A DNA stretch of 64,000 nt, taken from NCBI RefSeq assembly GCF_025449215.1, contig NZ_CP104900.1, forward strand, positions 558,001 to 622,000, in the 5' to 3' direction. Below are positions 1 to 14,426 of the stretch, one piece after another. Numbering within the stretch: the stretch's first letter is position 1; each line of letters opens with the position of its first letter. Origin of the DNA: Shewanella seohaensis. Its GTDB lineage: Bacteria > Pseudomonadota > Gammaproteobacteria > Enterobacterales > Shewanellaceae. The translations under genes were made by a program, and so were the position numbers. The notes under the pieces were generated by a model. That model was not told where the DNA came from, searched no databases, and worked only from the letters and a program-made list of their open reading frames with translations.

Positions 1-97
1 GGGCTTTGGCTCTATGGTAAGTGATATCGTCGAAATTAAATCCGCTGACTTCATCCCACAGTGCGGGATCAAAAATATCTGATACTGGTTTAGTCAT
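1..97 (-). CDS. menB: 1,4-dihydroxy-2-naphthoyl-CoA synthase, N-terminal fragment (partial)
   Basis: Only the first 32 codons are inside the window; the gene runs leftward off the edge. The reading frame starts with ATG at 97 and encodes MTKPVSDIFDPALWDEV followed by a GF-x-F-x-DITYHRA motif. That opening is the one I know from the longer crotonase-family MenB proteins, which close the second ring of menaquinone from o-succinylbenzoyl-CoA in the cytoplasm. No catalytic residue lies in the visible part, so the call rests on N-terminal resemblance alone. A menF gene lies about 59 kb away in the same window, so the menaquinone genes are not clustered. Confidence 0.6.
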   Translation of the reverse strand, partial: MTKPVSDIFDPALWDEVSGFNFDDITYHRAKA

Positions 98-213
98 GAT
101 ACAAGGCCTATGTAATTGAAGTTCAGAGGCTAGGCGGAATCATGTCTTTGGTCAATCGCCTAAGCGTCATGCTTAGTGATGGGCTGCAAAATTCCGTTTG
201 CCTGTAAGTGGGA

Positions 214-564
214 TTAGAGGTTATCGCAGATAAAAAACAGGTTATCTCGGCTAAAAATGGGGTGCTCGGGCGCTTTAGTGCCGCAGTAGCTGTCTTTAAA
301 ATCGGCAATACCGTCTTCGGTAAGTGGGATTTTATTAAATTCTTCGACTTCAGGAGCCGATAGTCGCTCCAAAATCTCTTTTCGAGCCTTAGTACGTTTC
401 TGATCGATCTTAATTATTTGGGTACCCGTCATCGAACCCATTTTGTTTTCTATCTTCTGAACCATTTCCTCTGTTTTAGCTATAGGTGCATCTAATTTGT
501 CTGTTTCGGTGTATAAGTAATATAATGCACCACACAGGAGCGCTAATATGATCCAACCTTTCAT
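214..564 (-). CDS. Small membrane-anchored protein of unknown function
   Basis: A 116-residue protein that I do not recognise. Residues 1-18 form a hydrophobic segment ending in a Tyr-rich stretch (ALYYLY), which looks like an uncleaved inner-membrane anchor. The rest is hydrophilic and charged, with a Lys/Glu-rich central part (about 30-70) that could be helical, and two cysteines in the last third (SYCG and FICD). It is transcribed away from ccoG, with about 90 bp between the two starts, so they probably have divergent promoters. No catalytic motif is visible. Confidence 0.6.
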   Translation of the reverse strand: MKGWIILALLCGALYYLYTETDKLDAPIAKTEEMVQKIENKMGSMTGTQIIKIDQKRTKARKEILERLSAPEVEEFNKIPLTEDGIADFKDSYCGTKAPEHPIFSRDNLFFICDNL

Positions 565-582
565 CTTTTAGTCCAACATAAG

Positions 583-611
583 TGAATAACCATTAATAAT
601 ATGGGTATAAT
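583..611 (+). promoter_or_regulatory. Candidate sigma70 promoter for ccoG
   Basis: A perfect TATAAT at 606-611 is preceded, with a 17-nt spacer, by TGAATA at 583-588 as a weak -35. The ccoG start codon is 45 nt downstream, with AAGG about 8 nt before the ATG. The weak -35 would suit an activated promoter, but I see no convincing FNR site. Confidence 0.4.
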
Positions 612-655
612 AAGCCAGTTTTCGTCCAATATTAAAGCAGTAAAAGGCTGTCACG

Positions 656-2083
656 ATGAACGCAGAATCTAATAACAAGGACTATTCGAAAACCAATCGA
701 ATTAAGATTCACCAGCCAGATGAAAATAAGGCTGATCGCTTTAACCCCCGCAACCGGATTTATGTCCGGGCAATCGATGGATTATGGAGTAGCGTACGCC
801 GCCGTATGGGTTGGGTCGCAATGCTCTTCTTCCTTATTCTGCCGTGGATCCCTTGGGGAGACCGTCAAGCCGTTTGGTTCAATCTGGGCGAACAGAAGTT
901 TCACGTCTTTGGCCTCACCATTTGGCCTCAGGATCTCACCTTACTCGCGGCTCTCTTTATGATAGCTGCCTTTGCGCTGTTTTTCGTGACAACCTATCTT
1001 GGCCGCGTTTGGTGTGGTTATACCTGCCCGCAAACCGTGTGGACGTTTATGTTCATTTGGTTCGAGGAAAAACTCGAAGGTGCACGTAATAAACGCATCA
1101 AGCTAGATCAAATGCCATGGAACTTTGACAAACTTTGGCGCAAGACGGCAAAACACACTGCGTGGATTTTACTGTCGCTGCTGACAGCCATGACCTTTGT
1201 GTCTTATTTTGTGCCGAGCCGCGAAGTGTATGTCGATGTCTTTACCCTTAATGCGTCTGGCGCAATCTACTTCTGGGTCGTGTTTTTTACCTTCGCAACA
1301 TACGGTAATGCGGGTTGGATGCGTGAAATTATGTGCATCCATATGTGCCCCTATGCCCGTTTCCAATCGGCGATGTTTGATAAAAACACTTATATCGTAG
1401 GTTACGACGCTAAACGCGGTGAGACCCGCGGTCCGCGTTCACGCAAAGCCGACCCGAAAGAAATGGGATTAGGCGACTGCATCGACTGCGACCTCTGTGT
1501 CCAGGTTTGCCCAACGGGTATCGACATTCGTAACGGCTTGCAATATGAATGTATTAACTGCGGCGCCTGTATCGACGCTTGTGATCAAACCATGGAGCGG
1601 ATGGGATATCCTCTGGGGCTGATTAGCTATACCACAGAGAATAAACTCGAAGGTATTAAAGAGAAGGTATTACGTCCTAAGCTGGTGGGCTATGGCGTGG
1701 TGTTGGCCGCCATGATCCTGATCTTTATCTACGCGAGCGCGACGATTGCACCCGTGCGTATGGATATCATCCGCGACCGTAACCAACTCTACAGAGAAAA
1801 CAATCAAGGGCTGATTGAAAACACCTTCACCCTGAAAATTCTCAATAAGACAGAACAAGCCCATGAATACACCATGAGTGTTGAAGGCCTCAACAACTAT
1901 AAATGGTATGGACCAACCTCAGTGACGATTGCGGGTGGAGAGGTGTTAACTCTACCTATCAGTGTCGGGGTCGATCCGGTCGAACTTTCGCGTTCAGTGA
2001 CTAACATCGAGATAAAAGTGAAAACCCATATCGATGGTGAAGAAGTCGAAGTCGAGCAAGAATCGCGTTTCTTCAGTCCGTAG
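656..2083 (+). CDS. ccoG: Cytochrome c oxidase accessory protein CcoG/RdxA (4Fe-4S, Cu reductase family)
   Basis: A 475-residue polytopic inner-membrane ferredoxin of the CcoG/FixG/RdxA family, which reduces copper during assembly of cbb3-type cytochrome oxidase. Membrane segments are visible at roughly 52-68, 93-115, 168-187, 205-222 and 342-365. A WCGYTCP motif sits near residue 119. Two ferredoxin-type Cys clusters follow: CIDCDLCVQVCP (near 275) and CINCGACIDAC (near 300). The last 100 residues form the Ig-like periplasmic domain typical of the family. Usually ccoG lies in ccoGHIS next to ccoNOPQ; here it stands alone between a small membrane protein and an rRNA operon, and has its own terminator. 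Confidence 0.93.
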   Translation: MNAESNNKDYSKTNRIKIHQPDENKADRFNPRNRIYVRAIDGLWSSVRRRMGWVAMLFFLILPWIPWGDRQAVWFNLGEQKFHVFGLTIWPQDLTLLAALFMIAAFALFFVTTYLGRVWCGYTCPQTVWTFMFIWFEEKLEGARNKRIKLDQMPWNFDKLWRKTAKHTAWILLSLLTAMTFVSYFVPSREVYVDVFTLNASGAIYFWVVFFTFATYGNAGWMREIMCIHMCPYARFQSAMFDKNTYIVGYDAKRGETRGPRSRKADPKEMGLGDCIDCDLCVQVCPTGIDIRNGLQYECINCGACIDACDQTMERMGYPLGLISYTTENKLEGIKEKVLRPKLVGYGVVLAAMILIFIYASATIAPVRMDIIRDRNQLYRENNQGLIENTFTLKILNKTEQAHEYTMSVEGLNNYKWYGPTSVTIAGGEVLTLPISVGVDPVELSRSVTNIEIKVKTHIDGEEVEVEQESRFFSP

Positions 2084-2600
2084 TAAGTTTTTTGTTAAGT
2101 AAATGCATTCAAAAAGGGGCTGTTTAGCCCCTTTTTTATGCATGTTGCTGGATATCTAGGCGTCTAGATGATTAATCTAAACTTTCTGTCAAAAAGCCCT
2201 TGCGTAAAAAGTTCTGCTGCCTATAATGCGCATCCACTGACACGGCAGACAGCGAAAGCAAGCGCGGTGTGTGCGAATCGAATGCAAAATGTGCAGTTGA
2301 TTCGAAAGCGCCAAGAAGTTTGCAAAAACGCCTTGACGCGACAAGGGAAATGCGTAGAATACGCAGCCCTGACCCGCTGAGCGGTAGCGCGAAGTGAATG
2401 GTCAAATGCTCTTTAACAATCTAAACAAGAAATCTGTGTGGACACTCACAGGTGTTGAGTTAATCGAAATTACTCTGCCGTTTGGCGAGTAATCAAAATT
2501 TAAATCAATGAATGAGTGTTCATAGCAATATGTACAACGACTTATTAAGTTAAGTCGATTCAGAATTCATTGAGCCGAACCTTAGGGTTCACAAAACTTT
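2084..2600 (+). promoter_or_regulatory. rRNA operon leader with tandem promoters P1 and P2 and boxA
   Basis: This gene-free stretch is the rrn control region. P1 has TTGCGT at 2200-2205 and a perfect TATAAT at 2222-2227 (16-nt spacer) followed by a GC-rich discriminator, as expected for a stringently controlled promoter. P2 has TTGACG at 2333-2338 and TAGAAT at 2355-2360 (16-nt spacer). The antitermination element boxA, TGCTCTTTAACA, is at 2407-2418. The remaining leader up to 16S is AT-rich and presumably forms the RNase III processing stem. Short open frames here are not genes. Confidence 0.85.
2112..2136 (+). terminator. Rho-independent terminator of ccoG
   Basis: The stem AAAAGGGGC / GCCCCTTTT with loop TGTTTA is followed by a T tract, 28 nt after the ccoG stop. 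It isolates ccoG from the rRNA promoters downstream. Confidence 0.85.
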
Positions 2601-4141
<1,541 letters not shown>

Positions 4142-4451
4142 CCTATACGACTAACTCGATGTTTGTTGAGTGTTCACACAGATGGCTTGTTGAACTTCTC
4201 GAAAGAGGAGGGAGAGCGAAATGCACCGCGAGCCGGTAAGCATTGTTCTTTAACAATTTGGAAAGCTGATAGTAATTAACGCAATGATGTCTGTCGTTGT
4301 GTTAATACGAAAAAATTGAGTTCTTAAAACACTTTTTAAGTGTCTTGAATATTCAAGTCTAAGGCGAGTCCATCTTCTTGGTCGAAGATGAGACAAGTAA
4401 AACCAGCTGGTCGCAACGACGCAAGTGATGTGAAACTCATTTGGGTTGTAT
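4142..4451 (+). other. 16S-23S internal transcribed spacer without tRNA genes
   Basis: The 310-nt spacer holds a second boxA-like element (TGTTCTTTAACA, 4244-4255) that marks the antitermination/processing region ahead of 23S. I searched it for the tRNA-Ile/Ala or tRNA-Glu genes common in gammaproteobacterial spacers, looking for the T-loop GTTCGAATC and an acceptor stem, and found none. Confidence 0.75.
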
Positions 4452-7341
<2,890 letters not shown>

Positions 7342-7468
7342 ACAACCCAGATGGGTTTTACTAAGTGATACTTAGACGAATACAAACACTTAAGAAGTGC
7401 ACTCAATCCAGCTTTCCGAATTCATTTACTGCCTGCATGAGATAAGACGGGTAAGTAAATACCAAATT

Positions 7469-7587
7469 TGCTTGGTGACAATAGCATTGTGGTCCCACCT
7501 GATCCCATCCCGAACTCAGAAGTGAAACGCAATCGCGCCGATGGTAGTGTGGGGTCTCCCCATGTGAGAGTAGGTCATCGCCAAGCG
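7469..7587 (+). rRNA. rrf: 5S ribosomal RNA
   Basis: The gene starts TGCTTGGTGACAATAGC and ends GCCAAGC, and these pair as helix I. The core GTGGTCCCACCTGA and the 3' portion GTGTGGGGTCTCCCCATG closely match gammaproteobacterial 5S RNA. It is about 119 nt long. No tRNA follows before the terminator. Confidence 0.95.
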
Positions 7588-7602
7588 CCTAATTAAACAA
7601 TG

Positions 7603-7636
7603 AAGCCAGCTGAATAAGCTGGCTTTTTTGTTTTTC
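7603..7636 (+). terminator. rRNA operon terminator
   Basis: The stem GCCAGCT / AGCTGGC (7605-7611 and 7617-7623) has a 5-nt loop and is followed by TTTTTTGTTTTT. It lies 16 nt after 5S. Confidence 0.9.
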
Positions 7637-7820
7637 GCGTTTGCCATTTCAAGGTTCAATTCTTCAAGCTTGTGTTGAGTCAAGATTCTCAACGCTTATC
7701 CCGTAGATTCTATTATTTAGTCTAAAATAGCGGCACTTATGTTAAGTCTTTTTGCTTAGTCATCGGTTTCCCGTTAGCATACGAGGCGTCCATTTCTTTA
7801 TTGAAGATATTTGGCTACCC

Positions 7821-10271
7821 ATGCTTCGCAAACTCTCGCTCGCCGTATTGATACCTGCATGTATGCTGGCACTGTATTTAGTGTTAGTAACGGCTGAGTA
7901 TTTTTATGAGAGTGAGTTGGTGCGTAATGAATTAGCCGATCGCCAAGTCAGCCAGATCAAGCAGCAGTTATTGCGTATGCAAGCCGTGGTGCAATCGGCG
8001 CAAGCATTACAAGACATAGAACGGATCGAGCAGGAAGTCTCTCTGGCAACCTTAGATATGAACGTCATGGTTTATATCTTACTGGACGCAAATAGTCGGA
8101 TCCGCTTTGCAAATCATACCGTTTGGCGTGATAGTAATGCCATTGAGGTTATCGATGGATATGATGTAGTTAAGCATCATGCGGTGGTGCAATCCGGTCA
8201 GGCGAGCATTTTGGTTAATCCTGAGCGGTTGTCTATTCAAGCTTATTATCCTGTGGAAGCTCAATATCCCGGCGCTACAGAGCTCGTCTATCTCGAGTCG
8301 GATTTAGCGCCTCTGGTTGCGAGGGCTTCAACTGAGCTACAACAACGATTTATGCGTGTCTGGGGGCTCGGTGCTCTGCTGCTAATCGGTTTTACCTTCG
8401 TTTTATATTATCTGTTGATCCGCCCATTCAAGATGTTGAGTCAATCGGCCAAACACGTTGGAACTCCCGAGTTTTCAACTCAAGTGCCTTGGAGCGCATC
8501 CGAGGTTTTATCCCTACAGACAAGTCTGCAGCAGGTTCATGAGCGCTTAGCGCGAGCCGTTAAGCAGCTCAATGACAGTGAGCAACGTTGGTTGTTTGCG
8601 GTCGAAGGCTCGCGTAACGGTATTTGGGATTGGGATATTCGGACTGGCGAGGTATTTTTGTCTGATCGTTGGAAGGAAATGATTGGCTATCAGCCCGACG
8701 AACTCGAAGGCGCATTCCAGACTTGGGAGAGCCGTTTGCATCCCGATGATAGACAAAGCGTGCTGGACTGCCTGCAGGAATATGTCAGCGGCAAGACAAA
8801 AGAATTTGAGAGTGTGCATCGTTTACTGCATCGCGACGGCCATTATGTCTGGGTATTCGACCGTGGTATGTTGGTCGATTGGGATCACCTCGGTCGTCCC
8901 ACTCGCATGATCGGTATTCATGTGGATGTGTCTGAAAGTGAGCGAAACCATGCGGCTATCGCCGAGTTGGTTAAGCAGTCTGAGACAGGCGATAGAATGC
9001 TGCCCGAAGCTTTTATGCAGCAGTTATCCCAATATATCTGCCAACGACCCAGCGCAGGTCATTGGGGCGCGTTATTGTTACTCAATGTGGAAACTCATAC
9101 TGTTAGCGATACGCTCACACCTCATGAACTTGATCGCTTGTTGTCGCAACTGAATGCGAGGCTCTCAAGTTATTTTGCTGAAAATATTCTGGTATCCCAT
9201 ATCGAGCTTGGGCGGTTTGCCATTTTGACCAAAGAGTTGGCGGCTGACGCTACGATAGCTGGGCGCAGAGCCTTGGCTTTAGCTACCGAGTTAAGGCACA
9301 TGACGACGCGTCCATTCCATCAAGGCGAGCAAAGTGTCAGCTTCAATGCCGATATTGGTATTTGTTTATTAGATTCGGTTGAAACCCTCTCTCCTGAAAT
9401 TGCACTGCGCCGTGCCGAATTGGCGCTGCAACATGCTCATTCGTTCGAGCAGGCCGGTTGTGCCTTCTATCATCCTGATTTAGAACATATTCAAGATCCC
9501 GAATTGTCGTTATGCCAGCAACTAAAGCGTGCGATTACAGACAATCAGTTGTCATTGATGTTCCAGCCCGTTGTGGATATGCAAGGGAAGATAGTCGCTG
9601 CGGAAGTCTTATCCCGTTGGCATTTAGCCAACGGTGATATTATCCCCGTCGCTAAGTTTATTGGCCTCGCCGAGCGCCATGGTCTGATTGCATCACTCGA
9701 TTTAAATGCGGCTACGCGCGTTTGCCAGTTGATTAAACAATTTAAACAGCAGGGCATTAGCCTGCCTCGTTTAACTTTGAATATCAGTACCTTCTCTTTC
9801 TGCCAAGCTGATTTCGTCGAGCAATTAGTTGCGTTAACCCGTCGCTATGAGCTGGACGACAATCAGCTGGGGATTGAGTTAACCGAGAGTGCATTACTAA
9901 CATCAGCCTCCTTTATTCAGCCGAGGGTTAGTCTGCTCGCGGAAGCTGGGGTTGCGATAACATTAGATAACTTTGGTGCTGGACAGGGCGCCTTGAGTTG
10001 CTTGCGTCACTATCCCTTGAATGAGGTGAAGCTCGATTTACATTGTGCCGCTAACTTAACGACGGATACGAGCTGGGGCCAAGCGCTGATTCAGTCGGTA
10101 CAAGCCTTTAACTTGTCTATCGTGGCCAAAGGTGTCGAGTCACCACAGCAACAACAACTCTTTAGCCAGTTAGGTTGCACCCACTTCCAAGGCTACAATA
10201 TTGCGCGTGCCTTAAGTGTTAATGACTTTAAACAGCTTGTTTGTCCACGTCCCTTGTTGCGTAGCGTTTAA
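7821..10271 (+). CDS. Membrane PAS protein with degenerate GGDEF and EAL domains
   Basis: An 816-residue inner-membrane protein when started at ATG 7821, just before the hydrophobic stretch LAVLIPACMLALYLVLV. The open frame extends upstream to a TTG at 7752, but neither start has a good ribosome site. Layout: TM near 5-25, periplasmic region to about 180, TM near 185-207, a PAS domain near 250-370 (NGIWDWDIRTGE, DGHYVWVFDRG), a GGDEF-like region near 390-535, and an EAL-like domain near 550-800. The GGDEF signature is replaced by ELGRF, so cyclase activity is unlikely. The EAL domain keeps EVLSRW, NIS, ELTES and VKLD, but has DNFGAG where DDFGTG is usual and AKGVE where AEGVE is usual. I infer a c-di-GMP sensor or scaffold rather than an active enzyme. 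Its 3' end overlaps the convergent hydrolase gene by 44 bp. Confidence 0.85.
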   Translation: MLRKLSLAVLIPACMLALYLVLVTAEYFYESELVRNELADRQVSQIKQQLLRMQAVVQSAQALQDIERIEQEVSLATLDMNVMVYILLDANSRIRFANHTVWRDSNAIEVIDGYDVVKHHAVVQSGQASILVNPERLSIQAYYPVEAQYPGATELVYLESDLAPLVARASTELQQRFMRVWGLGALLLIGFTFVLYYLLIRPFKMLSQSAKHVGTPEFSTQVPWSASEVLSLQTSLQQVHERLARAVKQLNDSEQRWLFAVEGSRNGIWDWDIRTGEVFLSDRWKEMIGYQPDELEGAFQTWESRLHPDDRQSVLDCLQEYVSGKTKEFESVHRLLHRDGHYVWVFDRGMLVDWDHLGRPTRMIGIHVDVSESERNHAAIAELVKQSETGDRMLPEAFMQQLSQYICQRPSAGHWGALLLLNVETHTVSDTLTPHELDRLLSQLNARLSSYFAENILVSHIELGRFAILTKELAADATIAGRRALALATELRHMTTRPFHQGEQSVSFNADIGICLLDSVETLSPEIALRRAELALQHAHSFEQAGCAFYHPDLEHIQDPELSLCQQLKRAITDNQLSLMFQPVVDMQGKIVAAEVLSRWHLANGDIIPVAKFIGLAERHGLIASLDLNAATRVCQLIKQFKQQGISLPRLTLNISTFSFCQADFVEQLVALTRRYELDDNQLGIELTESALLTSASFIQPRVSLLAEAGVAITLDNFGAGQGALSCLRHYPLNEVKLDLHCAANLTTDTSWGQALIQSVQAFNLSIVAKGVESPQQQQLFSQLGCTHFQGYNIARALSVNDFKQLVCPRPLLRSV

Positions 10272-11253
10272 AAAAGTCGAGCGCGTAATTAAGCGCTTGA
10301 TTACGGTAGCTATCTTTCTCCATAAAAATCTCATGGGCAGCCCCTGCAATCACTTTTAATTGGCAATTTGAGCTTACCGCCAGATTTTGTGCGGCATTAT
10401 CGACAATTTTATCTTCACTGGCTTGCAGGATCAGAATCGGCGTACGGATATGTGCTGTGGCCAATACACAGGCATCGGCCGCATCTAAGGATTCAGTTAA
10501 CCAGCGGTTAGTGGGTGAGCCTAATTGCAGCTTTGGCGCCGCATCGTACAACTCTCGGTAGGCTTGATAACGACTCTGGCAATGGGTGAGATCATTACCC
10601 TTAAAAGGAGCTGCCTTATAGTTTTGCCCGCTGAGGACATAGTTAGGCTCTCCGCCGTTGAGACTGGCATCGAGTTTACTCGCAAGCCAACGGACAAATC
10701 CTTTGGGCATAGGCAACTTAATGCCATACATGGGGGCTGAGAATGCCGCCGCCGTAAACACATCGGGATGTTGTTTGAGATACAAGGTACCGATGGCGCC
10801 GCCCATGGAATGCCCGAGCAAGAACAGTGGCGAAGTGGCATGTTTGAGTACAACGGTTTGCATAAACAGGGCAAAGTCGTCGATATAGTCGTTGAACCGC
10901 CGCACGTGGCCTTGATGGGGATTTGCCGTCATGCGACTCGATAATCCCTGGCCGCGGTGATCGATAGCAAATACCGAATAGCCTTGCTGGTACAAATCAA
11001 AAACGAGTTCTTGATACTTTAAGTAGGACTCAACCCGGCCACTGCTGATGACTATGCTGGCATGGGCCTTGGGGTGCTTGACCATCATGTAGGCCAAGGT
11101 TAATCCATCGGGCGTTTTGAGTGTGTCTTGGACAACGGTTTGCCAGAAGGCTTGCTGTTCAGAAGTATTTAAATCGTGTTCCGTTGAAAAAGCTACCTTG
11201 GAAAACTCTTCCCTTGGAAAGTTTAGGGGCGTTTGGCTCATACTCTGTCGCAC
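10228..11253 (-). CDS. Alpha/beta hydrolase, lysophospholipase L2 (PldB)-like
   Basis: A 341-residue serine hydrolase of the Hydrolase_4 (monoacylglycerol lipase / lysophospholipase) family. The nucleophile elbow GHSMGG places Ser149. The oxyanion-side HRGQGLSSR follows AIDHR near residue 100. The likely acid is the Asp in ASEDKIVD and the catalytic His is in GAAHEIF near 309. There is no signal peptide, so it is probably cytoplasmic or peripherally membrane-bound. Two starts are possible (Met1 or Met5), neither with a strong ribosome site. The substrate is not deducible; PldB of E. coli acts on lysophospholipids. It ends convergently into the PAS/GGDEF/EAL gene, with tail-to-tail overlap. 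Confidence 0.85.
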   Translation of the reverse strand: MRQSMSQTPLNFPREEFSKVAFSTEHDLNTSEQQAFWQTVVQDTLKTPDGLTLAYMMVKHPKAHASIVISSGRVESYLKYQELVFDLYQQGYSVFAIDHRGQGLSSRMTANPHQGHVRRFNDYIDDFALFMQTVVLKHATSPLFLLGHSMGGAIGTLYLKQHPDVFTAAAFSAPMYGIKLPMPKGFVRWLASKLDASLNGGEPNYVLSGQNYKAAPFKGNDLTHCQSRYQAYRELYDAAPKLQLGSPTNRWLTESLDAADACVLATAHIRTPILILQASEDKIVDNAAQNLAVSSNCQLKVIAGAAHEIFMEKDSYRNQALNYALDFFKRYATRDVDKQAV

Positions 11254-11343
11254 ATCTCGGGCAAAAAGGTTTGCTAGAGTGTATCAGAGAACTGGGGTGG
11301 GCAGGAAAGGGAGCAGGAAAATACCCGCTCCCTTGGGATGAGC

Positions 11344-13149
11344 TTAAATCGCGGCTTTTTGCGCTTCGATAAAGTCGTTAATTTGCTGCTCCAGCACCGA
11401 CATAGGCACAGAACCATTCTCTAATACCGCGTCGTGGAAGGCGCGAATATCAAATTTATCGCCTAAGGCTTGCTCGGCTTTCGCGCGTAGGCGTTTAATG
11501 GTGAGTTCACCAATCTTGTAGGAGAGCGCTTGCCCTGGCCAGGTAATATAACGGTCAATCTCAGTCGTCACATTGTGGAGCGATAACGCCGTGTTGCTCG
11601 CCATAAACTCGATGGCTTGTTCTCGACTCCAACCTTGGGCGTGCATCCCCGTATCGACAACGAGACGAGCGGCGCGCCACATCTCGTAAGTGAGGCGTCC
11701 AAAGTTACTGTAAGGGTCTTGATAGAATCCTGCTTCTAAGCCTAAGTATTCGCTATACAATCCCCAACCTTCACCAAAGGCCGAAATATAGCTGTAGCGA
11801 CGAAAATCAGGCAATGAGCTCAGTTCGGAGTTGAGTGAAATCTGTAGATGATGCCCGGGCACGGCTTCGTGCAGCGTTAGCGCTTCGAGTTCATAGAGCG
11901 GACGCTTATCTAAGGCGTAGGTATTAACCCAGTAGTAACCCGGCTCGTCATCACGATTAGATCCTGAATAACGACCTGAGGTGTATTTAGGAGCGATTTC
12001 GGCAGGCACTGGCGCGATACCATAGGGTTTGCGTGGTAATTTACCAAAATATTTAGGCAACATGGCATCGGCTTTTTTGGCAATAAAGGCCGCTTCCTTC
12101 AGGAGTTGATACGCACTAGTAGTATAAAACTGGGGATCGGTTCTTAAGAAATGTAAAAAGTCGGCAAAGCTGCCTTTAAAGCCAACAGACTTAATGACTT
12201 GCTCCATTTCCTGACGGATACGCTTCACTTCTTTTAAACCAAGCTCGTGCACTTCGGCCGAGGTCATATTTAAGGTCGTGTAGTAACGAACGCGGTTCTC
12301 ATAGAAGGCATCACCATTGGGTAAGCTGTTGGCGGCAATATTTTCCCGAGTGTTGGGCATATACTCCTGAGTCATAAAATCATAAAAAGCCTGATAGGTC
12401 GGGAGCACATTCTGCTCGACCGATGCACGGCCTTCTTGGGTCAGTTGCGCTTTTTGTGCCTCAGTAAAGTGGCTTGGGTATTGAGTAAATGGCTTGAAAT
12501 AACTGCTTTTCTCTACCGGTAAGATGTAAGCACTAATGCTGTTTTCAAATCCCTTGAGCGTGGCTTTAGGCGGTGTAATGCCTTCCTTTAATCCTTGTTT
12601 TAACCAATGGGTTTGCTGGGCAAAATAGGTCGGTAGTGCCTTGAGCTTGCCTAGGTAGTTTTGGTAATCCTCTAGGGTATTGAACCGCCCTTGCGCAATG
12701 GAAGATATATAGGCGTGGAAGCCACTCTCTGCGGTGATCGGCAGGTAGTAATCCTTGTATTTATACAGGTCGACCTCGTTTTGGATCTGATCTTCGAGGA
12801 TTTGGGCGTTGATTTTATCCTCTTTACTCAGCTTGCTGCGATCCAGTGCTTTCAATTGGGCGAGAATGGCAATTTGTCCCTGATTGAGTTTGGCTAGGGC
12901 TTCTGGAGACAGATCTTGCAGTTTACCCGCAGCACTCTTATCCCCCATTCCATAGGCCATTTCAGGGCTGGCACTGAGTTGGAGTTGCCAACTTTGATCC
13001 ACAATCGCTTGCAGTGCTGGGGCCATAGTCTTGGCTGTGGACTGCGCAACGGCTACCGTTGTTTGTTTGGTGGATTCGACTGGGGGCTGAACCGCGCTAC
13101 AGGCACTAAGTGCGCAAATCAGTAAGCTTGTGGTAAAGAGTTTATGCAT
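11344..13149 (-). CDS. DUF885 family lipoprotein, predicted zinc metallopeptidase
   Basis: A 601-residue exported lipoprotein. A short signal peptide ends in the lipobox LSAC, so Cys17 would be lipidated. The mature part belongs to the DUF885 family: it contains HEAVPGHH near residue 428, an HExxxH-type gluzincin zinc site, with the downstream SAFGEGWGLYSEYLG motif supplying the further acidic ligand. DUF885 proteins are generally taken to be metallopeptidases, but substrates are mostly unknown. It is transcribed on its own, away from add, with about 210 bp between the two starts. Confidence 0.88.
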   Translation of the reverse strand: MHKLFTTSLLICALSACSAVQPPVESTKQTTVAVAQSTAKTMAPALQAIVDQSWQLQLSASPEMAYGMGDKSAAGKLQDLSPEALAKLNQGQIAILAQLKALDRSKLSKEDKINAQILEDQIQNEVDLYKYKDYYLPITAESGFHAYISSIAQGRFNTLEDYQNYLGKLKALPTYFAQQTHWLKQGLKEGITPPKATLKGFENSISAYILPVEKSSYFKPFTQYPSHFTEAQKAQLTQEGRASVEQNVLPTYQAFYDFMTQEYMPNTRENIAANSLPNGDAFYENRVRYYTTLNMTSAEVHELGLKEVKRIRQEMEQVIKSVGFKGSFADFLHFLRTDPQFYTTSAYQLLKEAAFIAKKADAMLPKYFGKLPRKPYGIAPVPAEIAPKYTSGRYSGSNRDDEPGYYWVNTYALDKRPLYELEALTLHEAVPGHHLQISLNSELSSLPDFRRYSYISAFGEGWGLYSEYLGLEAGFYQDPYSNFGRLTYEMWRAARLVVDTGMHAQGWSREQAIEFMASNTALSLHNVTTEIDRYITWPGQALSYKIGELTIKRLRAKAEQALGDKFDIRAFHDAVLENGSVPMSVLEQQINDFIEAQKAAI

Positions 13150-13351
13150 GATTTATCTCGGATATTTTCGTTGTTAATGAACTCATTATGCCTGAGGTTT
13201 ACCCCAGATTGTTGTACGCATATTAAGCAGAATTGTGACTGAATGTGAATTTAAATCCCGCCCTTAGCTAAGTGCCACTAAAGAATGCGTGTTAAACTTA
13301 GGGTCCGCCCTAGACCAAATAACAAAAGCATTGGCTGGGTAGCTCACATAG

Positions 13352-14355
<1,004 letters not shown>

Positions 14356-14377
14356 GTAAGCGGCTCTATTTCCCAAT

Positions 14378-14409
14378 AAAAAAATCCGACATTCGAGTCG
14401 GATTTTTTA
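14378..14409. terminator. Bidirectional terminator between add and hemN
   Basis: The stem ATCCGAC / GTCGGAT with loop ATTCGA is flanked by A and T runs on both sides, so it can end both convergent transcripts. Confidence 0.88.
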
Positions 14410-14426
14410 TTGGAGATGCGTCAGTG

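Noticed and set aside
7752..7820. Extended TTG start of the PAS/GGDEF/EAL gene
   Set aside because: No ribosome site; the added 23 residues precede an otherwise normal N-terminal membrane helix starting at ATG 7821.
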